From assembly GCF_030811595.1 (NCBI RefSeq), contig NZ_JAUSRB010000001.1, positions 744,001 to 808,000 of the forward strand: a DNA stretch of 64,000 nt, in the 5' to 3' direction. Position numbers and translations under genes: made by a program. This DNA is from Streptosporangium brasiliense (GTDB taxonomy: Bacteria > Actinomycetota > Actinomycetes > Streptosporangiales > Streptosporangiaceae). Under the pieces are notes generated by a model that saw only the letters and a program-made list of their open reading frames with translations, was not told where the DNA came from and did no database searches. Below, one piece after another: positions 1 to 8,716 of this stretch; positions within the stretch are counted from its first letter, which is position 1; each line of letters begins with the position of its first letter.

Positions 1-69
1 ACCAGCCGTTGCGGGACCGAGGAGATTACCGAAGACATTCGCTACGGTCTTAACGCGGCAAGTACGGCG

Positions 70-1290
70 ATGCACTGTTGTCGAGTGGCTGACAACGATT
101 TCAAGGCACTGCTCGCCTCGCCTGACGTACGCCGGTTCGTACTCGCGGGCTTCGTGGGCCGGATGCAGATGTCCATGCTGGGCATCGCGACGATCCTGCT
201 GGTGACCTCGGCCACCGGCTCCTACGCACTCGCCGGCGCGGTGGGTGCCACCATCCTGGTCTCCCAGGCGTTCGCCGCTCCACGGATCGGCCGGCTGGGC
301 GACCGCTACGGGCAGGGGCGGGTCCTGCGGCCGGTCGTGCTGCTGCACGCGCTCGGGCTGGCCGGCATCATGGCCGGCGTCGCGACGGGCGCGGTCTGGC
401 TGCTGTTCCTGTCGGCGGTCTGCGCGGGCCTGGCCTTCCCCCCGCTGGGCCCGATGGTCCGCGCCCGGTGGACGGCGCTGGTGGGCGGGACCCCGCAGCT
501 GAAGACGGCCTTCTCCGTCGAGGGGGCCATCGACGAGGTGATCTACATCGTCGGCCCGGTGCTCGCCACCATGCTCGCCGCGGCGCTCCACCCGGCGGCG
601 GGCTTCGTCGCGGGCCTGGTCCTGACGGTGGCCGGCGGGCTGGCCTACGCCGCCATGCGGCGCACCGAGCCGCCGCTCGCCACCGAGCACCGCCGCGAGC
701 CGTCCCTCCTGAGGGTCTCCGGGCTGCGCCTGGTGCTGGTGTTCGGGCTCGCGCTGGGCGTCATCCTCGGCTCGGTGGAGATCTCCATGGTCGCCTTCAC
801 CGAGGATCTGGGCCGGCCCGCGCTCGCCGGCCCGTTCGTCGCCGCGCTGTCGGTCGGCAGCCTCGTCACCGGCCTGCTGTACGGCTCGCGGCAGTGGACG
901 GCACCGCTGGCCCAGCGGTTCCTGGCCTGTTCGGCGTGCCTGGCCGTCGGCCTGCTGCCGCTCGTCGTCACCACCGGCCTGCCGCTGATGGCCCTCAGCG
1001 CGTTCGTCGCCGGCGCGGCCATCGCCCCGACGCTGATCGTCATGTACGAGATCGTGGAGACGTTGGTGCCCGCGGCCCGCAGCAGCGAGGGGTTCGCCTG
1101 GGTGCAGAGCGCCCTGGTGATCGGCCTGGCGGCGGGTGTGTCGCTCTCCGGCCAGGTGACGGACGCCCTCGACGGGCACCACGCCTTCCGGGTCACCGCC
1201 GCGGCGGGGGCCGTGGCGCTCGTGATGGCGGCGCTGTACGTGCGGCTCGGGCAGGGCGTGCGGCGCGCCGAGGCCGTGCTCGTGAAATGA
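70..1290 (+). CDS. MFS exporter, putative cluster transporter
   Basis: A 406-residue polytopic membrane protein of the major facilitator superfamily. The loop 2-3 motif A is visible as GRLGDRYGQGR at about residues 74-84, and about 12 hydrophobic segments follow one another. It lies about 145 bp upstream of the PKS gene on the same strand, so it probably exports the cluster product or gives self-protection; this is inference from position. No strong ribosome binding site precedes the ATG; a GTG five codons in is an alternative start. The substrate cannot be read from the sequence. Confidence 0.8.
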   Translation: MHCCRVADNDFKALLASPDVRRFVLAGFVGRMQMSMLGIATILLVTSATGSYALAGAVGATILVSQAFAAPRIGRLGDRYGQGRVLRPVVLLHALGLAGIMAGVATGAVWLLFLSAVCAGLAFPPLGPMVRARWTALVGGTPQLKTAFSVEGAIDEVIYIVGPVLATMLAAALHPAAGFVAGLVLTVAGGLAYAAMRRTEPPLATEHRREPSLLRVSGLRLVLVFGLALGVILGSVEISMVAFTEDLGRPALAGPFVAALSVGSLVTGLLYGSRQWTAPLAQRFLACSACLAVGLLPLVVTTGLPLMALSAFVAGAAIAPTLIVMYEIVETLVPAARSSEGFAWVQSALVIGLAAGVSLSGQVTDALDGHHAFRVTAAAGAVALVMAALYVRLGQGVRRAEAVLVK

Positions 1291-1312
1291 CGACCGCGCC
1301 GGCCGTCCGGAG

Positions 1313-1326
1313 GGGACCGCGGTCCC
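1313..1326. promoter_or_regulatory. 14-bp perfect palindrome upstream of PKS
   Basis: GGGACCGCGGTCCC is a perfect palindrome in the 145-bp gap between the MFS gene and the PKS gene. The 100 bases after it are unusually AT-rich for this genome, as expected of a promoter region. It could be an operator or just a GC-rich chance palindrome. No regulator can be assigned. Confidence 0.35.
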
Positions 1327-1435
1327 AAGGACTTCGGTAATTCCCTCGGTGGAAAAAGGCCCGGCCGGTGCGATGCTTAATTCGGAAGCGATGACTTGTA
1401 AATGCGGCGAAGCGCCAACGCGAAGTAGGGACACG

Positions 1436-4400
1436 ATGCGTGATATCGCGATAGTCGGCATGGGATGCCGTTTCCCCGGCGCAGGAAATCTGAACGAATA
1501 TCTGGGAATCCTGCTCGGCGGCGAGCACCGATTTCATTCGGTGCCGGCGGAGCGCTGGGATCACGGGGTTTTCCACGACCCCGCCGACCGCAGGGCGGCG
1601 CGGAAGGCCTACACCGACCAGGTGTCCTACCTGGAGGGCATCGACCGCTTCGACGCCGCCTACTTCCGGATGCCGCCGCGGCGGGTGCGGACGATGGACC
1701 CGCAGCAGCGGCTCCTGCTCGACGTCGCCCGTGAGGCCGTCCAGGACGCGGGCTGGGAGCGGCGCCCGTTCGACCGGGAGAACACGGGCGTCTACTTCGC
1801 GATGAGCACCGCCGACTTCATGTATCTCACGCCCGACCCCATGGACATGGAGCCCTGGTCGATCCCGGGCGAGCAGCTCAACATGGCGGCCACCAACGTC
1901 AGCCAGTTCTACGACCTCGGCGGGCCCAGCTTCACGGTGGACTCCTCCTGCTCGTCGGGACTGGTCGCGCTGCACGAGGCCGTCGTCGCGCTCCGCACCG
2001 GGGTGTGCGCCGAGGCGCTCGTCGGAGGGGCCTACGTCAACCTCATCCCGCACAGCCTGATCGGCTTCTCCAAGGTGGGCGCGGTCTCGCCCAGCGGCGT
2101 GTGCAGGCCCTTCGACCACCGCGCCGACGGCTTCGTGCTCGGCGAAGGGGTCGGCGTGGTGGTCCTGCGCCCGCTGGAGGCGGCGCTGGCCGCCGGCGAC
2201 CGCGTCTACGCGGTGATCCGCGGCATCGGCTGCTCCAACGACGGCACCACCGACGGGCCGATGACGCCGCGGTCGAAGGGCCAGCGCCTGTCACTGCGCC
2301 GGGCCTACGCCGACGCCGGCGTCGACCCCGGCTCCGTGGGCTTCATCGAAGCCCACGGCACCGCCACCACGGTCGGCGACCGGGTGGAGCTGGAGTCGCT
2401 GCAACGGGTCCGGAACGAGTCCGGCGCGGAGCCCGACCCCGCCTACCTGGGATCGGTCAAGGCACTGATCGGCCACTCCCTCACCGCCTCCGGCATGGCC
2501 TCCCTGATCAAGACGGCGCTCGCCCTGCACCACTCGGTGATCCCCCGCCAGCCGGAGACCCTGCCGGGCCCGGAGGCGGACCCGGCGGCCGCCGCCCTGC
2601 GGATCCCGGACGCCAACGTCCCCTGGCCGCGGACCGGCTCCGCCGTCCGCCGCGCGGGCATCAACTCCTTCGCCTTCGGCGGGACCAACGTGCACGTCGT
2701 GCTGGAGGAGGCGCCGGCCGGCCCCGAGCCGGCCGAGCAGCCGGAGCCGCCCCGCGCCGAGCTGTTCCTGTTCTCCGCCGGCTCGGCGGAGCTGCTGGCC
2801 GACTATCTCGACCGCTTCCTCGACCACCTCGCCGCCGACCCCGGGCTGTCGCAGGCGTCGATCGCCGCCACGCTCGCCGGGCGCGAGCTGCTCAAGGCGC
2901 GGCTGGCGGTCGTGGCGGCCGACCGGGACGAGCTCGTCCGGCTGCTGCGCTCGGCGGGTACGGCGCTGCGGGAGGGGAGGACCGGCTCGCTGGGCGACGG
3001 CGTGTACGCCGCCGACGCGCCCGTAGACGCCAAGCAGCGCTCGGTGGCGTTCCTGTTCCCCGGCCAGGGCAGCCAGCGGCCCCACCTCCTGGCGGACCTG
3101 TACGAGCGCTTCGGCAGCTTCCGCGAGGTGGCCGGCGCGCTCGACGCGGTGGCCAGGGAGAACTTCGGCGTCGACGTCCTGGACAGCGTCTACGGGGAGG
3201 GCGCCGACAGCGAGGCGGGCCGGGAGCGGATGAAGGGCACCGACGTGTGCCAGCCCCTGCTGGGGGTGCTCGGCCTCGCGGCCGCCCACCTGGCGCGCTC
3301 CTGCGGGGTCACGCCGTCGGTGACGCTCGGGCACAGCGTCGGGGAGTTCCCCGCCGCCGCGGCCGCCGGGGCGATGGACGAGGCCGAGGCGGTCCGCATC
3401 ATGGGCGGCCGCGGCGCCGTCATGCGGCGGGCGGAGACCGGCGAGGGCGGCGGGATGCTCGTCGTCCAGGCCGACGCCGCCGCGACCGCCGAGCTGTCGG
3501 AGGGGATCGACGGCGTGTGGCCCGCGTGCTTCAACCACCCGCGGCAGACGGTCGTCGCCGGGATGCCGGAGGGCCTGGCCGCGCTCGCCGAGCGGTGCGC
3601 GGCGGCCCGCGTCAGCGCCCAGCCGCTGGCGGTCTCCAACGCCTTCCACACCCCCCTGCTCGAAGGCGTCCGCGCCGACGTCCGCAAGGACCTGGAGCCG
3701 CGCGAGATCGGCCGCCCCGCGGACGCGGCCTTCGTCTCGTGCGTCAGCGGCGCGCGCGCCGAGGACCCCGCGACCCTGCGCGACCTGTGGGAGGGACACG
3801 CCTCGTCGCCGGTGCGCTTCGCCGACGCCACGCTCGCCGCCCACGAGCTGGGCGCCCGGATCTTCGTCCAGGTCAGCGGGGGCCGCTCGCTCCTGGCGAT
3901 GACCCGGCGGACCCTGGGCGACCAGAACGGCTGCCACTACGTCGCGCTGTCCGGCGACACCCCCGACGGCGGCCGCAGCTTCCTGAGCGGGCTGGGCCAG
4001 CTCGCGGTGCTCGGGGTGCCGGTGACGCTGCCCGACGACGGCCACCGGCCGGTCGTGGACCTGCCGCCCTCGCCGCTGCTGCGCAAGGTCCACGCGCTGC
4101 CCCCCTTCCCGATGCCGGCCGCGCGGCCGGCGGCCGCGGCGCAGGCCGTACGGCCCGGGCCCGCGGTGCCCGCATCCGCGGCCCAGCCGGGACCGGCCGC
4201 GCCCGCCGCGCAGCCGGGTCCCGCACAACCGTCCACAGCGGAGGAGAGTCATGTGAGCGAGATCGTCAGTCTTTTCCGTGAGCAGATCGCCCTGCTGCGC
4301 GCCGCCGGGGCCGGAGCCGGCCTGCCGCCGGCCGCCGGCGAGGCGCTCCTCGCCCAGCAGGCCCCGCGGGCCGTCCCGGCCCAGGCCCCGCAGGCCGTCC

Positions 4401-5947
4401 CGGCCGCGGCGCCGCCCGGCGGGTCCGCCGCCGTCCGGGACCGGGTCTGCGAGCAGATCGCCAGGATCGGCGCGTTCCCGATCGAGCAGCTGACCGGCCG
4501 GACCCTCCTGGTCGAGGAGCTCGGGTTCGACTCGCTGATGATCACGGAGCTGCGGACCTCGCTCCAGGGCGTCTGGCCCGCGCTGGCCGGCGGCCTGACC
4601 GGCCTGGCCAAGCGGCCGGCCATCGACGAGGTGGTCGCCGCCGTGGCCGCGCGGATCGGTGTGGCCCCCGAGGTCCCCGCCGCGCCCGTCCCGGACGTCG
4701 CCCCCGCCCCCGTCGCGGTCCCCGACGCGGCGGTGCCGCGGCAGCGGGTCGCGATGGAGACGGGCATCGAGAGCTGGGCCGACCTCGTCGAGCACCGGGA
4801 GTTCATGAAGGGGATCGGCCGTAACCCCTACTTCATCGACCACCAGGCCAACATCAGCTCGACGACCGTGGTGGAGGGCAAGGAGCTGATCAGCTTCTCC
4901 AGCTACAACTACCTCGGCCTCTCCGGGCACCCGAAGGTCAACGCCGCAGTCCGCGAGGCCGTCGAGCGCTACGGCACCTCGGTCTCGGCCAGCCGCTTCC
5001 TGTCCGGCAACCGGCCGATCCACCACGAGCTCGAAGCCGAGCTGGCCGCCCTGCTGGGCACCGAGGACGCGGTGGTCATGGTCAGTGGGCACGCCACCAA
5101 CGTCTCCGTCATCGGGCACCTCGTCGGGGCGGGCGACCTCATCGTCCACGACGAGCTGGCCCACGACAGCATCCTGCAGGGGTGCCACCTGTCCGGCGCC
5201 ACCCGCCGGCCCTTCGCGCACAACGACCCGGCCGCGCTGGAGGAGGTGCTCAGACGCCACCGCCATCTGCACCGCAGGGCGCTGGTCATCATCGAAGGGG
5301 TCTACAGCATGGACGGCGACATCGCCGACCTGCCGGCCATCATCGAGATCAAGAACCGCCACGGCGCCGTCCTCCTCATCGACGAGGCCCACAGCCTCGG
5401 GACGGTCGGCAAGTCCGGCGGCGGCGTCGGCGACTACTTCGACGTCGACCGCTCCCAGGTGGAGCTGTGGTCGGGCACCCTGTCCAAGGCCGGGGCGAGC
5501 TGCGGCGGCTACGTCGCCGGCTCCCGCGACCTCGTCGACTACCTGAAGTACACCGTCCCCGGCTTCGTCTACAGCGTGGGGATGACCCCGCCCAACGCGG
5601 CCGCCGCCCTCGCCGCCCTGCGGGTGATGCGCGAGGAGCCGGAGCGCCTGGAACGGCTGCGGAGCAACTCCGAGCTGTTCCTGCGGCTGGCCAAGGAGGC
5701 CGGCGTCGACACCGGCGTGAGCGCCGACTCGCCGGTCGTCCCCTGCATCGTCGGCGACTCCCAGCAGTGCCTGGCGCTGGCCAACAGGCTCTTCGACCGG
5801 GGCATCAGCGCCAACCCCATCCTCTATCCCGCGGTGCCCGAGGAGCTGGTCCGTCTCCGGTTCTTCGTCACCTCCGAGCACACCCCGCAGCAGATCGAAC
5901 ACACCATCGGCGTCCTCGCCGAGGAGCTGAGAAGCCTGTCGAGCTGA
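1436..5947 (+). CDS. PKS-alpha-oxoamine synthase (KS-AT-ACP-AOS)
   Basis: A 1503-residue, one-module synthase. The KS (about 1-425) has the active-site Cys172 in DSSCSSG plus both catalytic His motifs (EAHGT, IGHS). The AT (about 538-820) has Ser634 in GHSVGE, and NAFH at the specificity position suggests malonyl-CoA. An Ala/Pro-rich linker leads to an ACP (Ser1033 in GFDSL) and a PLP alpha-oxoamine synthase (about 1106-1500, Lys1351 in GTLSKAG). There is no KR, DH or ER. Expected chemistry: one malonyl extension of an acyl chain, then decarboxylative condensation with an amino acid and release, as in RedL of undecylprodigiosin. The N-terminal loading domains of RedL are absent. An in-frame GTG at 1349 would add 29 non-conserved residues; the ATG at 1436 begins the typical KS sequence, so it is preferred. 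Iterative use of the module is possible. Confidence 0.9.
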   Translation: MRDIAIVGMGCRFPGAGNLNEYLGILLGGEHRFHSVPAERWDHGVFHDPADRRAARKAYTDQVSYLEGIDRFDAAYFRMPPRRVRTMDPQQRLLLDVAREAVQDAGWERRPFDRENTGVYFAMSTADFMYLTPDPMDMEPWSIPGEQLNMAATNVSQFYDLGGPSFTVDSSCSSGLVALHEAVVALRTGVCAEALVGGAYVNLIPHSLIGFSKVGAVSPSGVCRPFDHRADGFVLGEGVGVVVLRPLEAALAAGDRVYAVIRGIGCSNDGTTDGPMTPRSKGQRLSLRRAYADAGVDPGSVGFIEAHGTATTVGDRVELESLQRVRNESGAEPDPAYLGSVKALIGHSLTASGMASLIKTALALHHSVIPRQPETLPGPEADPAAAALRIPDANVPWPRTGSAVRRAGINSFAFGGTNVHVVLEEAPAGPEPAEQPEPPRAELFLFSAGSAELLADYLDRFLDHLAADPGLSQASIAATLAGRELLKARLAVVAADRDELVRLLRSAGTALREGRTGSLGDGVYAADAPVDAKQRSVAFLFPGQGSQRPHLLADLYERFGSFREVAGALDAVARENFGVDVLDSVYGEGADSEAGRERMKGTDVCQPLLGVLGLAAAHLARSCGVTPSVTLGHSVGEFPAAAAAGAMDEAEAVRIMGGRGAVMRRAETGEGGGMLVVQADAAATAELSEGIDGVWPACFNHPRQTVVAGMPEGLAALAERCAAARVSAQPLAVSNAFHTPLLEGVRADVRKDLEPREIGRPADAAFVSCVSGARAEDPATLRDLWEGHASSPVRFADATLAAHELGARIFVQVSGGRSLLAMTRRTLGDQNGCHYVALSGDTPDGGRSFLSGLGQLAVLGVPVTLPDDGHRPVVDLPPSPLLRKVHALPPFPMPAARPAAAAQAVRPGPAVPASAAQPGPAAPAAQPGPAQPSTAEESHVSEIVSLFREQIALLRAAGAGAGLPPAAGEALLAQQAPRAVPAQAPQAVPAAAPPGGSAAVRDRVCEQIARIGAFPIEQLTGRTLLVEELGFDSLMITELRTSLQGVWPALAGGLTGLAKRPAIDEVVAAVAARIGVAPEVPAAPVPDVAPAPVAVPDAAVPRQRVAMETGIESWADLVEHREFMKGIGRNPYFIDHQANISSTTVVEGKELISFSSYNYLGLSGHPKVNAAVREAVERYGTSVSASRFLSGNRPIHHELEAELAALLGTEDAVVMVSGHATNVSVIGHLVGAGDLIVHDELAHDSILQGCHLSGATRRPFAHNDPAALEEVLRRHRHLHRRALVIIEGVYSMDGDIADLPAIIEIKNRHGAVLLIDEAHSLGTVGKSGGGVGDYFDVDRSQVELWSGTLSKAGASCGGYVAGSRDLVDYLKYTVPGFVYSVGMTPPNAAAALAALRVMREEPERLERLRSNSELFLRLAKEAGVDTGVSADSPVVPCIVGDSQQCLALANRLFDRGISANPILYPAVPEELVRLRFFVTSEHTPQQIEHTIGVLAEELRSLSS
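4240..4255 (+). promoter_or_regulatory. internal in-frame ribosome binding site and GTG
   Basis: Inside the PKS gene a near-ideal GGAGGAG (4240-4246) sits six bases before an in-frame GTG at 4253. Starting there would give a separate 564-residue ACP-AOS protein ending at 5947. The site lies exactly at the end of the Ala/Pro-rich linker and before the helix that precedes the ACP. It may be a working internal start or a scar of a fusion between two once-separate genes. Confidence 0.45.
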
Positions 5948-5968
5948 GAAGCCTGTCGAGCTGAGAAG
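5924..5968 (+). repeat. 17-bp tandem repeat across PKS stop codon
   Basis: The unit GAGCTGAGAAGCCTGTC occurs at 5924-5940 and 5941-5957, and 11 more bases follow at 5958-5968. The TGA stop of the PKS lies in the second copy. A 17-bp unit is not a multiple of three, so copy-number change alters the C-terminus or stop. Confidence 0.9.
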
Positions 5969-5989
5969 AACCCCGCCTGCTCGCAACGA

Positions 5990-8716
5990 ATGGATGAGAC
6001 ATTGGACTGGGCGACCGGAAAAATCGTGACTTCCACCGCTACCTACACCTCGATCGAGATCGAGGAGCTGGCCCTCGGAATGGCCGCGGTCCTGAGCGAA
6101 CACTCGGTGACCGCCGGCGACCGCGTAATGATCAGTGCTGACAACTCCGCCGAGTACGTCGCGGTGCTGCTGGCCCTGATGCACCTGGACACGTCGATCG
6201 TGCTGGTCGACCACCGCGAGACGGCGGCTGAACGGCGCAGGACGAGCTCGGTCTCCGGGGCCCGCCTGCTCATCACCGACAGCGCCGACCTCACCGACCT
6301 CAGCGACCTCGTCGCTGGCACCGACACGCTGGCGATCCACTCGCTGGCCGAGGAGGCGCGCCGCCGCGAGGTGGGGGCGGAGTTCCTCTCCCTGTCGGCC
6401 TGGCACGCCCGCACCGACGCGCTGATCACCTGGTCCTCGGGGTCGACCGGCTCCGCCAAGGGCGTCGTGCGCTCGGGCCGGGCCTTCCTCAACGACCTGC
6501 AGCGCACCCGGGAGCGCATGGGCTACCGCCCGGAGGACGTGCTGCTGCCGCTGCTGCCCTTCTCCCACTTCTACGGGCTGACGCTCGCGATCCTGCAGTG
6601 GACGGTCGGCTGCTCCCTGGTGATCGCGCCGCGGGACCGGCTCGACCTGGCCGTGCGGCTGGCCGCCATCGCCGGCGTCACGGTGATCGACGCGACGCCG
6701 TCGACCTACCACGGCCTGCACGCCCTGGCCCAGCGGAGGCCGGGGACCCTGCGCGAGCTGAGCACCGTGCGCATGTTCTGCACCGGCGGGGCGCCGCTGC
6801 CCGCGTCGCTGGCCGAACGGTTCGAGCGCACCTTCAGCCGCCCGCTGCTCGACGGCTACGGCAGCAACGAGGCCGGCAACATCGCCCTGGCCAACCTCGC
6901 CAACCCGGTGGCGTGCGGGCGGCCGCTCACCGACGTGGATGTGCGCGTCCTGGGCGCCGACGGGGAGCCGGTGGAGACCGGCAAGGTCGGTGAGATCTTC
7001 GTGTCGTCGCCGAGCATGATGGAGGGATATCTCGCGGCCGACGGCACGATCGTGCCGGTCGAGACGGAGCTGTACCCGACCGACGACCTCGGCTACTGGA
7101 TGCCGGGCGGCAACCTCGTGGTGATGGGCCGCAAATACGCCGTCCACCGGATGGGACACAACCTCTACCCCGAGGCCATCCAGCGCAAGGCGGAGTTCTG
7201 CGGGCGCCCGGTGAAGGTCGTGGGGGTCGAGGACGAGCGGCAGGGCAGCCAGCTGGTCTTCTTCGTGGAGGACCCGAACGAGGCGTCGGCGGCGCACTGG
7301 CGCACCGCCATCTGCTCGCTGCTGCCGTCCTACGAGCACCCCAACAAGGTCGTCGTGCTGCCCGCCCTGCCGGTCAACGGCGCCGGCAAGCCCGACATCA
7401 GGCTGCTGCGCAAGCTCGCCGAGAACGCCGTCTACCGGCCCGCCCGATTACGGCCGCACCGGGCCGTGCCGGAGCCCGCGGACGCCGAGCTCCCCGGCGA
7501 CCTGGCGAAGGTGCCGTTCGCCGAGCGGGTGGCCGGCCTGCGGGCGCTGGCCGACTTCCTGCACACCGACGCCGACGCCGTCATCGAGATCCTCACCGAG
7601 ATCTCCGACTACAAGTCGGTGGAGATGGAGATCGACGCGGCGCTGCACACGCTCGCCGGCGCGGTCGAGGAGGTCGTCCGCAACGGGCCGTCCAAGGTGG
7701 ACAAGATGGCGGTCTTCATGTCCTCCAACGTGCTGCTGTCGTCCTACGTGCTGTATCTGATGGTGCCCGCGCTGTTCACCGAGAGCATCGTGGTGCGGCC
7801 GTCCACCCAGGTCGCCGACCAGACCTGGCGGCTGCACGAGCTGCTGGCGCCGGTGCACGGGATCCCGGTCGAGATGACCTCGCTGAGCCAGCGGAAGTTC
7901 CGGGAGGGCCCGGTGAGCGAGGCCGACGTCGTGGTCTTCACCGGCACCTACCAGAACGCCGAGACCATCCGCGCGGACCTGTCGCCGGAGCAGATCTTCA
8001 TCCTGTTCGGGCAGGGCGCCAACCCGTTCATCCTGACCCCCGGGGCCGACGTCGACCTGGCCTCCGAGGACGCCATCCGCATCCGGATGCTCAACTCCGG
8101 GCAGGACTGCTTCGGGCCCGACGTCTTCTTCGTCCCCGAGTCCGACGCCCCCAGGTTCGTCGAGGCGCTCGTCAAGCGGCTGTCGGCGATGACCTTCGGC
8201 GAGTATGACGACCCGGAGGCGGACTACGGGCCGATGTGCTACCCGAGCGCGATCGTCGAGGCGGCCGAGTTCCTCCGGGACAACGACAGCCACATCATCT
8301 ACGGCGGCCAGATCGACTTCCGCACCCGCCAGATCCAGCCGACGGTGCTGCTGCGCTCGGTGAAGGAGAAGATGGCGCTCAGCGAGATCTTCTCCCCCAT
8401 CTTCAACATCGTCACCTACACCGACCTCAAGCAGGTCTACGAGCGCCTGTCGACGGGCTACTACCAGGACCGGGCCATGGGGGCGATGGTGTACGGCGAC
8501 GCCGCCGAGCTCGTCGAGCACCTGCGCAAGCGGCACATGGTGGCCGTCGACGAGACCCTGCTGGACATCGACGACGGCAACCAGCCCTTCGGCGGCTTCG
8601 GGATCATGGCCAACTACGTCAGCCACCGCAAGGAGCGGACGGCCAAGCCACTGCTCATCTCCCAGGTCGTCGCCGAGTTCGCCTCGGACAAGGCCGAGGC
8701 GGTGGGCAGCCGATGA
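5990..8716 (+). CDS. Adenylation domain-aldehyde dehydrogenase fusion
   Basis: A 908-residue two-domain protein. Residues 1-about 480 are an acyl-adenylating enzyme: P-loop WSSGSTGSAKG (148-158), YGSNEAG, and the C-terminal Lys467 in NGAGK. Residues about 510-900 resemble aldehyde dehydrogenase, with FTGT, the nucleophile Cys707 in NSGQDC, and a normal C-terminal end. The Glu of the usual ELGGK motif is missing (LFGQGANPF), as in thioester-reducing relatives. There is no carrier domain between the halves. One plausible reaction is acyl-AMP to Cys-bound acyl to aldehyde with NAD(P)H, a single-chain analogue of LuxE plus LuxC; this is inference. It could instead load the ACP. It starts 42 bases after the PKS and ends in an ATGA overlap with the next gene. 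Confidence 0.85.
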   Translation: MDETLDWATGKIVTSTATYTSIEIEELALGMAAVLSEHSVTAGDRVMISADNSAEYVAVLLALMHLDTSIVLVDHRETAAERRRTSSVSGARLLITDSADLTDLSDLVAGTDTLAIHSLAEEARRREVGAEFLSLSAWHARTDALITWSSGSTGSAKGVVRSGRAFLNDLQRTRERMGYRPEDVLLPLLPFSHFYGLTLAILQWTVGCSLVIAPRDRLDLAVRLAAIAGVTVIDATPSTYHGLHALAQRRPGTLRELSTVRMFCTGGAPLPASLAERFERTFSRPLLDGYGSNEAGNIALANLANPVACGRPLTDVDVRVLGADGEPVETGKVGEIFVSSPSMMEGYLAADGTIVPVETELYPTDDLGYWMPGGNLVVMGRKYAVHRMGHNLYPEAIQRKAEFCGRPVKVVGVEDERQGSQLVFFVEDPNEASAAHWRTAICSLLPSYEHPNKVVVLPALPVNGAGKPDIRLLRKLAENAVYRPARLRPHRAVPEPADAELPGDLAKVPFAERVAGLRALADFLHTDADAVIEILTEISDYKSVEMEIDAALHTLAGAVEEVVRNGPSKVDKMAVFMSSNVLLSSYVLYLMVPALFTESIVVRPSTQVADQTWRLHELLAPVHGIPVEMTSLSQRKFREGPVSEADVVVFTGTYQNAETIRADLSPEQIFILFGQGANPFILTPGADVDLASEDAIRIRMLNSGQDCFGPDVFFVPESDAPRFVEALVKRLSAMTFGEYDDPEADYGPMCYPSAIVEAAEFLRDNDSHIIYGGQIDFRTRQIQPTVLLRSVKEKMALSEIFSPIFNIVTYTDLKQVYERLSTGYYQDRAMGAMVYGDAAELVEHLRKRHMVAVDETLLDIDDGNQPFGGFGIMANYVSHRKERTAKPLLISQVVAEFASDKAEAVGSR

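Noticed and set aside
1349-1435. N-terminal extension of the PKS from the GTG at 1349
   Set aside because: The 29 extra residues are not KS-like, the DNA there is AT-rich and promoter-like, and the ATG at 1436 gives the canonical KS start.
2291-7339. A 1682-codon open frame on the minus strand opposite the PKS and fusion genes
   Set aside because: It is the mirror of strongly coding plus-strand genes with full catalytic motifs. Its product is rich in Arg, Gly, Val and His with no recognisable domain, as expected for antisense frames in GC-rich coding DNA.
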